DNA of 64,000 nt from an uncultured Acidimicrobiales bacterium (GCA_958295925.1 CATQHL010000001.1:1313753-1377752), one strand, 5' to 3'; positions 8,541 to 16,965 are shown, counted from the first letter of the stretch. Notes: generated from the sequence alone by a model not told the origin. Made by a program: numbers and translations.

Positions 8541-8584
8541 GGGCCGAGGCTGAACTACTTCCCCAATCACTTCAGCCTCGGCCC
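8541..8584. repeat. 14-bp perfect inverted repeat between ybjN and proC
   Basis: GGGCCGAGGCTGAA at 8541-8554 is exactly complementary to 8571-8584, with a 16-base loop. It sits in the 157-nt gap between the ybjN stop and the proC start, both on the minus strand. No T tract follows on either strand, so it is not a classical intrinsic terminator. An RNA hairpin limiting readthrough, or a protein-binding palindrome, are both possible. Confidence 0.75.
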
Positions 8585-8646
8585 GCCTGCAGGAACTTGA
8601 AGTATACCGTAAAATATTGAAATACAACAGACTTCGGCATTTTGCT

Positions 8647-9108
8647 TCAGCTTCTGAACCGAGATGCAAAACCAATGAGCATGGCCGCCCGGAAATAGCG
8701 CTCGGTGGCGGCGGTGAGCGACCCCAGGATGCAGTCGAGGGCGATCTCGTCCAACGTTGGCAGCGGAGCCTCCCCCAAGAGAAAAACGGCAGCTTCCGAG
8801 CCCACGGCAAACCGAACCAGGCGCAGGTCAAGATTCCTTCGAAGCAGAAACTCGTAGAAGCGACCGTGGTTCTCCTCAGGGGCAGGAGCAAAGTAGGACT
8901 CATAGTGCAGCGAACGCTGCCGCAGGGTGAGCAGGACGGAATACGCAACCTTGGCCTCGCCTGTCATTCTGATGTACCAACGCCGATTTTCTGCGTCGCC
9001 CTCAACTCCTACAACATCTGACTGCCCTTCAAGCAGACCGCAGGCCCAGATCCCGATTTTCTCGTAATGGCCGTCCAACTCTGCTTCCGAAGCTGGACGG
9101 AAGTCCAT
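8647..9108 (-). CDS. YbjN-domain protein, coupled to mshA
   Basis: The YbjN fold resembles type III secretion chaperones and its role is unknown in actinobacteria. The 153-residue product has the family look (ENRRWYIRMTGEAKVAYSVL, LLTLRQRSLHYESYF, NLDLRLVRFAVG). ATG at 9108 shares its A with the mshA stop (TGATG), so translation is coupled. In Mycobacterium the mshA gene Rv0486 is likewise followed by a YbjN-family gene (Rv0487), which supports both calls. No catalytic motif is seen. Confidence 0.8.
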   Translation of the reverse strand: MDFRPASEAELDGHYEKIGIWACGLLEGQSDVVGVEGDAENRRWYIRMTGEAKVAYSVLLTLRQRSLHYESYFAPAPEENHGRFYEFLLRRNLDLRLVRFAVGSEAAVFLLGEAPLPTLDEIALDCILGSLTAATERYFRAAMLIGFASRFRS

Positions 9109-10565
9109 CAGGCCACGCACTCCACAAGGTTGGAGTTGCGCAGGTTCTCGTATATCTGAGACAGCCTCCGCGCAGTTTCCTCCCAGGAATAATCCGCCGC
9201 CATTCTGCTCGCCTCTGCCGCCATGCCTTCCGCAAGAGTTCGGTTCTGCAGCACTTCAGCTATCTGCTCTGCCCAGAGCCGCGGGTCGCGGCCTGAAACG
9301 AGGAAACCTGTCCGCCCGTGCCTGACGAGTGCCTTCAGCCCCCCGACACTTGCGGCCACGACGGGGGTGCCGCAGGAGGCAGCCTCCAGCGCAACCAGGC
9401 CGAATGACTCGCTGCGGCTAGGTACGACCACCACATCCGCTGCCCGGTAGTAGGTGGCCAGCAGGTGATGCGGCTGAGGTCCGAAGAAGATGATCCGCTC
9501 GCAGTTATTGGCCTCCTCGCAGCGGCGACGCACCAGGGCCAAGTGCTCCTTCCCTAAACGTCCGCTGGGGCCGCCCACGACGAAAAGCCTGGCTTCGGGA
9601 TAATTCAGCTCGCCCAGCGCCTCGACCGCCAAATCGAGTCCCTTGAGCGGCTGAACCCTGCCTACGAAGAGCAGGACCGGTTCGGATCCCAGTCCCAGCG
9701 CCCGTCGGGCCTCCTTTTTGTCGCCGGGGGAAAAGAAGGCGTGAGCAACGCCGGGCGGGACGATCCTCAACCGATCAGACGGTGCTGAATAATGCCGAAT
9801 CAGCTGTTCCCGCTCGGTCTTTCCCACAGCGCAGAGCATTTCTGCGCAGTTGACCACGTACTCCTCCTCCGCGGCACGAAGCGGGTTTTCCCTTTCCCCG
9901 ATGGACTGCTTGACCTTCGCAAGGGTGTGGAACGTGGACACCAGCGGGAGGTTCAGTTCGTGCTTGAGGCGGTGCCCTGCCATGCCCGCAAGCCAGTAGT
10001 GGGAGTGAATCACGTCCACGCCCCCGTGGTTGCCTATGTCGTCCAACACCGCCTCGGTGAAGTCGTCCACCACTGCGGGCAGTTCCTCTTTTTCCAGATC
10101 CAGTTCGCCTGCTGTGACATGCACAACCCTCACCCCAGGCTCCAAAAGCAGTTCCCGTGGCAACTCCGGCCGGTTTCGACGGATATACAGACTGCACTCC
10201 ATGCCCTGATGCGCCAAAGCAGCGGTTAGCTCTCTCACGTAAACGTTCATGCCGCCGCCGTCCCCCGCCCCGGGCTGTGCGAACGGCGAGGTGTGCATGG
10301 ACAAGACCGCCAGCCGAAGGGGCCTGTCCGAACCTCCGGAGATGGGTGGCAGTACGGCGATCTCGTCATCTTCTCGCAGATGTTCCGTTGGCGAAGTCGG
10401 CTCGCCGTTGCGCCATAGCCTGCAAGTTCGCAGTTGCTGCTCAAACGCCGGGCCAAATCTCTCAACGGCCGCAGCCATCACTTCTGCCACCGTTGAACCC
10501 GGCACCTCGGCCCTGTTGACGCCGGCGGTTTCGCGGGCCGCAGCGAAGAGCAGCAAAGTCGGCAC
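9108..10565 (-). CDS. mshA: MoaD/ThiS-like domain fused to MshA-type glycosyltransferase
   Basis: From GTG at 10565 the protein is 485 residues. Residues 1-78 form a beta-grasp MoaD/ThiS-like domain (LLLFAAARETAGV, VPGSTVAEVM, EDDEIAVLPPISGG) ending in a di-glycine at 77-78. The rest is a GT4 glycosyltransferase starting LRLAVLSMHTSPFAQPGAGD, with GGMNVYVREL, VIHSHYWLAGM, LFVGRVQPLKGLDLA and PSRSESFGLVALEAASCGTP. MshA joins GlcNAc to inositol-phosphate in mycothiol synthesis. The call leans on the synteny with ybjN and gpm; another GT4 activity is possible. There is no internal start that keeps the first Rossmann strand, so the fusion appears real. Confidence 0.78.
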   Translation of the reverse strand: MPTLLLFAAARETAGVNRAEVPGSTVAEVMAAAVERFGPAFEQQLRTCRLWRNGEPTSPTEHLREDDEIAVLPPISGGSDRPLRLAVLSMHTSPFAQPGAGDGGGMNVYVRELTAALAHQGMECSLYIRRNRPELPRELLLEPGVRVVHVTAGELDLEKEELPAVVDDFTEAVLDDIGNHGGVDVIHSHYWLAGMAGHRLKHELNLPLVSTFHTLAKVKQSIGERENPLRAAEEEYVVNCAEMLCAVGKTEREQLIRHYSAPSDRLRIVPPGVAHAFFSPGDKKEARRALGLGSEPVLLFVGRVQPLKGLDLAVEALGELNYPEARLFVVGGPSGRLGKEHLALVRRRCEEANNCERIIFFGPQPHHLLATYYRAADVVVVPSRSESFGLVALEAASCGTPVVAASVGGLKALVRHGRTGFLVSGRDPRLWAEQIAEVLQNRTLAEGMAAEASRMAADYSWEETARRLSQIYENLRNSNLVECVA

Positions 10566-10591
10566 TAGTTGAGCGTATAGCCTGCTTCGTC

Positions 10592-11218
10592 GTGACTCGT
10601 TACCTGATGGTTCGCCACGCCGAGAGCGAATGGAACGCCTTGGGGCGATGGCAAGGGCACGCCGACACCGCACTCAGCGATCGTGGGGTGCGCCATTCTG
10701 CAGAGGTCGGAAGGCTGCTGGGGGGGTTCAGGGAGATCATCTGCTCCGACCTTCGCAGGGCGGTTCAATCGGCTGAGATCATTGCCTCCGAGGCCGGCAT
10801 CGAGAGCATTACGGCGGAACCGCGGCTGCGGGAGCGCAATGCCGGGGCGTGGGAAGGCCTGACGTGGGAGGAAATAGAACGCGGCTGGCCCGGATTCCTA
10901 AAGCAGGGATTGCGGCCCGAGGGCTACGAAACTGAGGATCAGCTCCTTGAAAGAGTTGACAACGCATTGGCGGAAATCCTCGATGGTGAAGCCAGTGCCC
11001 CCAAATCAACGGTCGGCGACGTGCTGATCATCACCCATGGGGGTGTGATTCACAGCCTGAAGATGCGCGTCGGAGCGGCCCCTTCCAAGATTCCCAACCT
11101 CTCCGGCCACTGGATATCTCTGCGAAACGGGACGGCTGAGGTGGGCGAGAAGCACGTCCTGGGGGCGGCGGAGCACTACAGCGCAAATGCCATTGAGTCA
11201 GCGCTCAACCCCAAGTAA
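10592..11218 (+). CDS. Histidine-phosphatase-family protein (phosphoglycerate-mutase-like)
   Basis: The catalytic histidine lies in LMVRHAESEWN near the N-terminus, and the second in ITHGGVIHSL near the C-terminus, as in the branch-1 histidine phosphatases. The length of 208 residues is short for a dPGM, so a broad phosphatase (for example glucosyl-3-phosphoglycerate or alpha-ribazole phosphatase) is as likely as glycolytic mutase. The start is GTG at 10592, only 26 bases from the divergent mshA start. The Mycobacterium mshA neighbourhood also contains a gpm gene. Confidence 0.85.
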   Translation: MTRYLMVRHAESEWNALGRWQGHADTALSDRGVRHSAEVGRLLGGFREIICSDLRRAVQSAEIIASEAGIESITAEPRLRERNAGAWEGLTWEEIERGWPGFLKQGLRPEGYETEDQLLERVDNALAEILDGEASAPKSTVGDVLIITHGGVIHSLKMRVGAAPSKIPNLSGHWISLRNGTAEVGEKHVLGAAEHYSANAIESALNPK

Positions 11219-11254
11219 GCCGCGACACCCTTCCAGCCTGCGATAATTTGTAGT

Positions 11255-11329
11255 GCCCCCGTAGCCTAGCCCGGTCAAGGCAGCGGACTTTTAATCCGTT
11301 GATCGTGGGTTCGAATCCCACCGGGGGTA
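11255..11329 (+). tRNA. tRNA-Lys (anticodon TTT)
   Basis: The 75-base sequence folds into a cloverleaf. The acceptor GCCCCCG pairs with CGGGGGT through one G-T at the end, the D arm is GCCT...AGGC, the anticodon loop is CTTTTAA with anticodon TTT, and the T arm is GTGGG-TTCGAAT-CCCAC. The discriminator is A. CCA is not encoded, so the CCA-adding enzyme at 40.8 kb is needed. It is followed at once by a lipoprotein gene. Confidence 0.95.
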
Positions 11330-11332
11330 CAA

Positions 11333-12187
11333 GTGCGAAAGCAGTCCATGTGCCTTGCCGGATCCGCGTATGTCAGCGTTGCTTGCGTACTGCTTGCGCT
11401 CCCTGTCGCCTGCTCAATAAGCAGCGAGGCCGCCAACCTCGTTCCTACAACAGCCACCGAGTTCCCGGACGTTCAAACCGGAACAACCCAGCTCTCGGAA
11501 CCGATTCAGGCAACAGTCGAAATCCAGGTCGTCGAACTGGAATCCTCAACAGGAAACTCGAGCCCAGAGACGGCGCTCGCAGACGAGAGCATAAGCATTT
11601 CCGCAACAACAGCCGCCCTAGAGCCGACCACGTCCGACCAGGGAGTTGGCGAAGCGGGCGAAATCACAACCTCCACCGTGGCGGCCGAGAGCAACCGCGA
11701 TCAGCCCGCCTTCAACCAAAATTCACGCGTCTCCACCGTGGGAATCGGAGATGTGACCTTCGGCATGACTCCCGACCTCGCAGCAGAGAGGGCTCAAACC
11801 GAGTGGGTAGGCGCAGCCGAGGCAGGTTCGTCGTGTTTTGTGGTGCGACCCGACAACGGCCCTTCCGGCGTGAGCCTCTGGGTTTATCAAGGCCATATCG
11901 AAGCGGTCTCGGTGCAAGACCCGACAATTCGAACCCGATCAGGGCTGGGGCTGGGTACGACCAACGCAGAGTTGGTGGAGGCCTTCGGAGAACAGCTTGC
12001 AGTGGAGGCTCATCCGGTCAATGAGAACTGGACCAGGGCGACGTTCGTTCCCGAAGACGAAAATGATGCCGCTTTCAGGGTGCAGTTTGACCTAAACGAA
12101 GTCCACCAGGTAGCGCGTTATTGGGCTGGGCGAGCTGAGCTGGCTGGTTTGACCGAGAGCGAGATGCTCGAGCTCCCCAGATGCTGA
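11333..12187 (+). CDS. Probable lipoprotein or secreted protein of unknown function
   Basis: A signal peptide is clear: a basic start (MRKQ), a hydrophobic core VACVLLALPVAC and a cysteine that could be lipidated, although the -3 residue is an unusual proline. The start may be GTG at 11333, three bases after the tRNA, or ATG at 11348. Residues of about 30-125 are a low-complexity Ser/Thr/Glu linker. The C-terminal globular part (from VGIGDVTFGMTPDLAAERAQ) resembles hypothetical surface proteins of actinobacteria. Two cysteines (SSCFVV and the last residue) could form a disulfide. No function is recognised. Confidence 0.75.
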   Translation: MRKQSMCLAGSAYVSVACVLLALPVACSISSEAANLVPTTATEFPDVQTGTTQLSEPIQATVEIQVVELESSTGNSSPETALADESISISATTAALEPTTSDQGVGEAGEITTSTVAAESNRDQPAFNQNSRVSTVGIGDVTFGMTPDLAAERAQTEWVGAAEAGSSCFVVRPDNGPSGVSLWVYQGHIEAVSVQDPTIRTRSGLGLGTTNAELVEAFGEQLAVEAHPVNENWTRATFVPEDENDAAFRVQFDLNEVHQVARYWAGRAELAGLTESEMLELPRC

Positions 12188-12588
12188 GACGGGCTCGAAA
12201 ACACTATACGCGGGCAGAATCTTCGCCGAACGATGTGTTTCGTCTGAGCGTGCCCGCCCGGCCTGCTTTCGTCAGGGTTGTTGCTGTGGCCGCCTCCTCT
12301 CTGGCGGCGCGACGAAACTTTTCCCCTGTCGCGGCGCAAATGCTCTCGACTGCCGCCGAGGGCGCTGCGGAGTGCCTCATCGGCGCCTCCCGCAGACCGG
12401 GTCGGCTCTTCGTGAACTACGAAATTCGGGATTCGGAATTGCACGTAATTCTCGAGCGGCGCGGAAGGCTTGGCAGGGTCAAGATCCGCTCGGCGCAGCT
12501 TCAGTGCTTTCGCGCCAGGGTTGGGCGCCAACTGGACTCCTGGGGAGTTGACCGCAATCGTCTGTGGCTGGTGAAGATCAGAGCTTGA
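12181..12588 (+). CDS. RsbW-like (anti-sigma-factor fold) protein without kinase motifs
   Basis: The 135-residue product has the rhythm of HATPase_c_2 anti-sigma proteins: FRLSVPARPAFVRVVAVAAS, then a helix, then LSTAAEGAAECLIGASRRPG, then beta strands LFVNYEIRDSELHVILE. The family's N-box asparagine and DEA motif are absent: the helix reads TAAEGAAECLIG. ATP binding is therefore doubtful. ATG at 12181 overlaps the upstream lipoprotein stop, which suggests cotranscription. I infer a degenerate regulator and cannot name a partner sigma factor. Confidence 0.6.
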   Translation: MLRRARKHYTRAESSPNDVFRLSVPARPAFVRVVAVAASSLAARRNFSPVAAQMLSTAAEGAAECLIGASRRPGRLFVNYEIRDSELHVILERRGRLGRVKIRSAQLQCFRARVGRQLDSWGVDRNRLWLVKIRA

Positions 12589-12592
12589 GACT

Positions 12593-12613
12593 GTCACCGC
12601 CGCGGGCGGTGAC
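12593..12613. terminator. GC hairpin between convergent genes
   Basis: GTCACCGCC at 12593-12601 pairs perfectly with GGCGGTGAC at 12605-12613 across a 3-base loop. It lies between the convergent ends of the RsbW-like gene and dut, where a bidirectional terminator would be expected. No U tract follows on either strand, so it would be a non-canonical or factor-assisted site. Confidence 0.5.
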
Positions 12614-12633
12614 CGCAATGGATCATCCCGCGC

Positions 12634-13188
12634 TCAGACGCCCGTGGAGCCGAAGCCTCCGTTGCCGCGGGCCGTCTCCGAGAGTTCATCCCTCACCACA
12701 AATTGCGGCCTCGGAACCTGCATGAACACGATCTGGGCGATCCGATCTCCGCGGTTCACTTGGAACGATTCTTCCTTGTCGGTGTTGAACAGCAAAACGG
12801 CCACTTCGCCTCGGTAACCGCTGTCGATGAGCCCAGGCGTGTTCAGGCAGGTTATGCCATGCCGATGCGCCAGCCCGCTGCGTGGAAGCACGTATCCCGC
12901 GTAGCCACGCGGAATAGCCATCGCCAGCCCCGTCCGCACGAACGCCCTCTCGCCAGGCGGCAGATTCACGGCCTCAGCAGCCCTTAAATCCATTCCTGCG
13001 TCGCCCGGGCTGGCGTAATCGGGCAGTTCAAGTCCGTCGTCGAGTTGTCGTACTTGGATCTTGAGCAGTTCCGGTCTCCTGGAAGATGAAGCCTCCGAGG
13101 GGGACTGGCCATTGTCCGAAGCGACGCTTGACCTAGGCGACCGACCCACAACTGCCCTCTCGACGATGGCCACTCCTTTCCCAGACAA
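12634..13188 (-). CDS. dut: dUTP diphosphatase
   Basis: This enzyme hydrolyses dUTP to dUMP and pyrophosphate. The trimeric-dUTPase motifs are present in order: PGDAGMDLRAAE (I), LPRSGLAHRHG (II), GLIDSGYRGEVAV (III), GDRIAQIVF (IV) and RGNGGFGSTG (V). The frame begins with TTG at 13188 and gives a roughly 44-residue Ser/Arg-rich leader before LKIQVRQLDDG. The true start may be later and I see no decisive ribosome site. The core is normal. Confidence 0.93.
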   Translation of the reverse strand: MSGKGVAIVERAVVGRSPRSSVASDNGQSPSEASSSRRPELLKIQVRQLDDGLELPDYASPGDAGMDLRAAEAVNLPPGERAFVRTGLAMAIPRGYAGYVLPRSGLAHRHGITCLNTPGLIDSGYRGEVAVLLFNTDKEESFQVNRGDRIAQIVFMQVPRPQFVVRDELSETARGNGGFGSTGV

Positions 13189-13454
13189 CTACGATTATTA
13201 TCTCTGCCACACTCAAATGGCGGAAATCACGCACGAGTGTTTTAGCGAGATTTTGGCGACGGGTTTCAGGCAGCTGGGGGGTGGGGTGGGAAATTCAGCG
13301 GAAATTCAGCGCGAGTTCACAATTTCATACGGTGTCGCTCCGACATGCCAAGAATTTCTTCCCCAAGTTACAAACAGTCCCATTCATCGTTCTGTCTGCC
13401 ACGCATAATGGCAAACGCGCTTTCAGCGCGCTAGGCGCAGTTAGCGTACTAACT

Positions 13455-14009
13455 GTGTTCGTATGGCTAGACCTGGAGATGACAGGCCTCGACCCCGCAC
13501 GTGACCGCATCCTGGAAATCGCCGTACTGGTGACCGACAACGACCTCAATGCCCTCGACGGCGGCGTAAACGTGGTCGTGCACCAGCCCCCCGATGTTCT
13601 TGCGCTCATGGGAGAGGTGGTCAGCAAAATGCATCACCGCAGCGGACTCTCCTCGGAGGTGCGGAAATCCAAGATCAGCCTTGAAGAAGCCGGAGAGCTG
13701 ACTCTGGACTACATCAAGAAACACGTCAAAGACGACAAAGACCACAAAGAGCCGCTCTGCGGAAACAGCATTGGCATAGACCGCCGTTTCCTGGCCGTCT
13801 GGCTGCCGGAGATCGAGGCCTACTTGCACTACCACGTAGTTGACGTGAGCTCCGTAAAGGTGCTGGCAAGGCGCTGGTATCTGGACGAGGCCGAGAGTCA
13901 GCCCAAGAAGAAGAAGGGCCACCGGGCACTCGACGACGTCATCGAGAGCATCGAAGAGCTTCGCTACTGGCGGGAGACGATCTTCAAGCCTCCAAGTCAG
14001 AATAGCTGA
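13455..14009 (+). CDS. orn: Oligoribonuclease
   Basis: This 3'-5' exoribonuclease degrades 2-5-mers, including pGpG. DEDDh residues are visible: D and E in WLDLEMTGLDP, then IGIDRRFL, and HRALDDVIESIEEL near the end. GTG at 13455 gives 184 residues and the standard beginning MFVWLDLEMTGLD. The frame runs further upstream, but that stretch has no similarity to the family. Just upstream is a small GC inverted repeat around 13417-13431. The gene is divergent from dut. Confidence 0.93.
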   Translation: MFVWLDLEMTGLDPARDRILEIAVLVTDNDLNALDGGVNVVVHQPPDVLALMGEVVSKMHHRSGLSSEVRKSKISLEEAGELTLDYIKKHVKDDKDHKEPLCGNSIGIDRRFLAVWLPEIEAYLHYHVVDVSSVKVLARRWYLDEAESQPKKKKGHRALDDVIESIEELRYWRETIFKPPSQNS

Positions 14010-14043
14010 GCATCGGGCTCCGATAGCCAGGGGCGGTGAAGAC

Positions 14044-15138
14044 GTGGTGAACGACGAATACGCTCCCCGCCCGCATCGCTCAGAGAGGGAACCCGCCGGA
14101 GAGGAAGTCACCGAAGTCGCCCCCGGGGTTCTGCGCTCCCAGCTGCCAGTGAGCCTCCCCGGGCTGGGTCACGTCAACTGCTACCTCCTAGAGGACGAGC
14201 GCGGCGTGGCTGTGGTGGATCCCGGTCTGCCCGGCCCGGTGTCTTTCGACGCCCTGAAGCGAAGGCTGCGCTCAGCTGGATACGGCATCGAGAACGTCCA
14301 CACCGCCGTGATTACGCATTCCCACCTCGACCACTTCGGCGGCGCAAACCGGCTGCGAACGCTGACCGGAGCGGAGATCGTTGCTCATGAACTGTTCAGG
14401 CCGACATGGGCCGCCGTCGAAGCCAAGGAGCCGGTCGAGTTGCCTATGGCGCAGGCCAGGGGGGGAAGTGGCGACGGCGACGACGCCTACTATCCACCCT
14501 GGAATCCGATCCGCACCAACCCCTGGGGTTCGCGGCGTCGTCCGCTGTCATCAGAGGCGGCCAAACGCTGGAAGGCAGTGGAAAAAGACGACCCGACCTG
14601 GTTCCAAACGCCGGAAATCGCAAAAGGCATCTCCGAAAACGAAGTGATCCGCCTCGCCCGAAGAGACTGGCTTTGCGTCCACACCCCCGGTCACACAGAA
14701 GATCACATCTGCCTTTTCGACCCCGATTACGGAGTCATGATCACCGGTGACCACGTGCTGCCCACCATCACGCCCCACATTGGCGGCATCAGCAGCCAGC
14801 CCGACCCGCTCGCCAACTTCTTCGACTCGCTTCGCAGAATGCACGATTTCAAGGGGGTCAAGGTTGTGCTTCCGGCCCACGGACACCCTTTCTCAAACCT
14901 CTACGAAAGATCAGACGAAATCGTCCGCCACCACGAAGGGCGACTGGAGATTATTAGAACTGCAGCAAAGGAAATGGAGTTCGGGACGGTGGTCGACTAC
15001 ATGAAGCGTCTCTTCGCCGAGAGAGTCTGGGGTGATCTGGCAGAAAGCGAGACCTACGCTCATCTAGAGCACCTGCGGGCTGCAGGTGAGGTTGTAGCCG
15101 GCAGCCGTAGTGGGCTGCGCACCTACTCACATTGCTGA
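14044..15138 (+). CDS. MBL-fold metallo-hydrolase with C-terminal winged helix
   Basis: The metallo-beta-lactamase metal motif reads HSHLDHFGG, with later ligands in HTPGHTEDHICL, ITGDHVLP and LPAHGHPF. The end (LFAERVWGDLAESETYAHLEHL) matches the winged-helix tail of the LACTB2-like group. Between the N-terminal and C-terminal metal motifs is an inserted charged stretch (about residues 130-205). The substrate is unknown; esters, RNA or thioesters are known for relatives. The start is GTG at 14044. It overlaps the following thioredoxin-like gene by seven bases, suggesting an operon. Confidence 0.85.
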   Translation: MVNDEYAPRPHRSEREPAGEEVTEVAPGVLRSQLPVSLPGLGHVNCYLLEDERGVAVVDPGLPGPVSFDALKRRLRSAGYGIENVHTAVITHSHLDHFGGANRLRTLTGAEIVAHELFRPTWAAVEAKEPVELPMAQARGGSGDGDDAYYPPWNPIRTNPWGSRRRPLSSEAAKRWKAVEKDDPTWFQTPEIAKGISENEVIRLARRDWLCVHTPGHTEDHICLFDPDYGVMITGDHVLPTITPHIGGISSQPDPLANFFDSLRRMHDFKGVKVVLPAHGHPFSNLYERSDEIVRHHEGRLEIIRTAAKEMEFGTVVDYMKRLFAERVWGDLAESETYAHLEHLRAAGEVVAGSRSGLRTYSHC

Positions 15139-15653
15139 AAGCGATCCTGCTGTTTGGAGTGCTCAGCCTGCTGGGCTCTTGCGGTGGGGCGACGACCACC
15201 GAGAGCGGTTCAACGGATTCCGAGCAAGATACACCGGACTACGCGCCCGCCGCCGCTTCATTCACCTACTTCGACGGCACGGAGGGCTCGCTGGCCGACT
15301 TCCTGGGAGCCCCCCTCGTAGTCAACTTCTGGGCTTCGTACTGCACCCCTTGCATCACCGAGATGCCCGATCTGGAGAAGGTGTATCAGGAATTCAAGAG
15401 CCATGTGGCATTCCTGGGCTTGAATTTCTACGATAACCTGGAAGACGCCCTGGCGCTGGTGGAGCTCACGGGGGTGACCTATCCGCTTGGACGAGTCAAC
15501 GACGGGGTAATTCTGCTGGAGTTTGGCGGAATCTCCCTGCCTACTACAGCTTTAGTGAAGCCCGACGGGAGCGTCGCCGTGCGACGAGGGACAAGAATTC
15601 AGGCAAAAGAGTTACGAGAACTGATCTCCGAACACTTTGCCATTAATTCTTAG
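15132..15653 (+). CDS. TlpA/ResA-like thioredoxin-fold lipoprotein
   Basis: The start TTG at 15132 yields a lipoprotein signal (AILLFGVLSLLGSC, lipobox LGSC). After a Thr/Ser linker comes a thioredoxin fold with VVNFWASYCTPCITEMPDL and the cis-proline region GGISLPTTALVKPDG. The CxxC is CTPC. The protein should sit on the outer face of the membrane and reduce or oxidise thiols. The CcdA-like electron carrier encoded next is the obvious partner. Confidence 0.88.
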   Translation: MLKAILLFGVLSLLGSCGGATTTESGSTDSEQDTPDYAPAAASFTYFDGTEGSLADFLGAPLVVNFWASYCTPCITEMPDLEKVYQEFKSHVAFLGLNFYDNLEDALALVELTGVTYPLGRVNDGVILLEFGGISLPTTALVKPDGSVAVRRGTRIQAKELRELISEHFAINS

Positions 15654-15726
15654 AAACAAAACGTGAGTTCTGCTTGAAAACCAACCAAAGTGCTCAAAGC
15701 AAAACAGTGAGTGCGACAGTCGACCG

Positions 15727-16965
15727 ATGAACGGAGACTCCGGAGGCGTCTGGGCACTGGCGGGTTTTGCGCTCACAGGCGGATTCGTCGCCGCCTTCAA
15801 CCCTTGCGGGTTCGCAATGATGCCCGCCTACCTCTCTTATTTCCTGGGCTTCGACTCCAACACCAGTCGCACTCAGGCGCAGAGCATCATGCGCGGCCTG
15901 AAGGTGGGGCTCACCCTCTGCGCGGGTTTCCTGGCTGTCTTCGGGCTTTTCGGCGGAATTGCGGCAGGCGTGGGGAACAGATTCCTCGGTGACTGGATTT
16001 CCTATTTGACGTTTGCGCTCGGCATTCTCCTGGGTGTTCTGGGTTTGGCAATGCTGGCAGGCTTCCAGCTGAAACTAAGCCTTCCCCGCTTCCAGCGGGG
16101 TGGCGACTCCCGGGGGCTCACCTCAATCTTTCTCTTTGGGGTCTCCTACGCAGTCGTCTCGCTCAGCTGCACGATTCCTTTGTTCATAGGGACTGTGGTG
16201 AGCGCTTTCAGCTCGCGCAACATCGGCGAGGCGCTGATCATTTTTCTCGCCTACGGAGCCGGGCTGGGAACCGTGATAATGGTTCTGACTCTGGCAATTG
16301 CCCTGGCACGCAACGAGATCGTCACGGGGATGAGGAGGCTTCTCCCTCACATCAATCGTGTCTCAGGAGGGTTTCTGGTAATCGTCGGCGCGTTCTTGGC
16401 GCTCTACGGATGGTGGGAGGTGCTGGTCCTGCGGAACGAGCAACCCACCAACCCCATTGTTGATTTCGTCAATCAGATTCAGACGACCTTGACCAACTGG
16501 TCCTATGACGCAGGTGTGAACAGGCTTGCGACGGCAGGCGCCTTTATTCTCGTGGGAATCATTCTCTGGGCGCTGCGTGCCGACTGGAAACCCGGAACAC
16601 GCAAGATTGTCCTGGCCATCTACCTTGCGGCTTGGCTGATCGTGGATATCTGGAATTACCGCTGGGAACTCTTCGTCCTGCCGGTGTGGCGCACCGTCGT
16701 AGACGTTCCGTTCCGCATCGGCGACTGGTTCGCCAACCCGCTGCAGCTGTCGACGCTCTTCGAAGTGCTTACAGCGATCTTCGTGGGACTCCTGCTCTGG
16801 TGGCGCATCAAGCGGCGACTGGCGCGTGTCAGGGGGAAGGGAGAGGACCTGCCGCCAGGGGCGATGCGACAGAAGAGGAAATCGGCCCTCAAAGCACTTG
16901 GAAACAAGCCCAAAGAGCTCGATAGTTCAGTTCGGCGGAGTTCAGAAAAGATCAGCCGCCAATAA
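15727..16965 (+). CDS. CcdA/DsbD-type membrane thiol electron carrier
   Basis: The N-terminal half is a CcdA-like six-TM domain with the two conserved cysteine sites FNPCGFAMMPAYLSYF and SLSCTIPLFIG, which shuttle electrons across the membrane. At 412 residues it is larger than CcdA (about 240). The extra C-terminal half adds more TM segments (LATAGAFILVGIILWAL, IVLAIYLAAWLIVDIW, LFEVLTAIFVGLLLWW) and a basic cytoplasmic tail. Together with the upstream TlpA-like lipoprotein it forms a thiol-reduction pair, perhaps for cytochrome c maturation, though no ccs genes are seen here. Confidence 0.85.
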   Translation: MNGDSGGVWALAGFALTGGFVAAFNPCGFAMMPAYLSYFLGFDSNTSRTQAQSIMRGLKVGLTLCAGFLAVFGLFGGIAAGVGNRFLGDWISYLTFALGILLGVLGLAMLAGFQLKLSLPRFQRGGDSRGLTSIFLFGVSYAVVSLSCTIPLFIGTVVSAFSSRNIGEALIIFLAYGAGLGTVIMVLTLAIALARNEIVTGMRRLLPHINRVSGGFLVIVGAFLALYGWWEVLVLRNEQPTNPIVDFVNQIQTTLTNWSYDAGVNRLATAGAFILVGIILWALRADWKPGTRKIVLAIYLAAWLIVDIWNYRWELFVLPVWRTVVDVPFRIGDWFANPLQLSTLFEVLTAIFVGLLLWWRIKRRLARVRGKGEDLPPGAMRQKRKSALKALGNKPKELDSSVRRSSEKISRQ

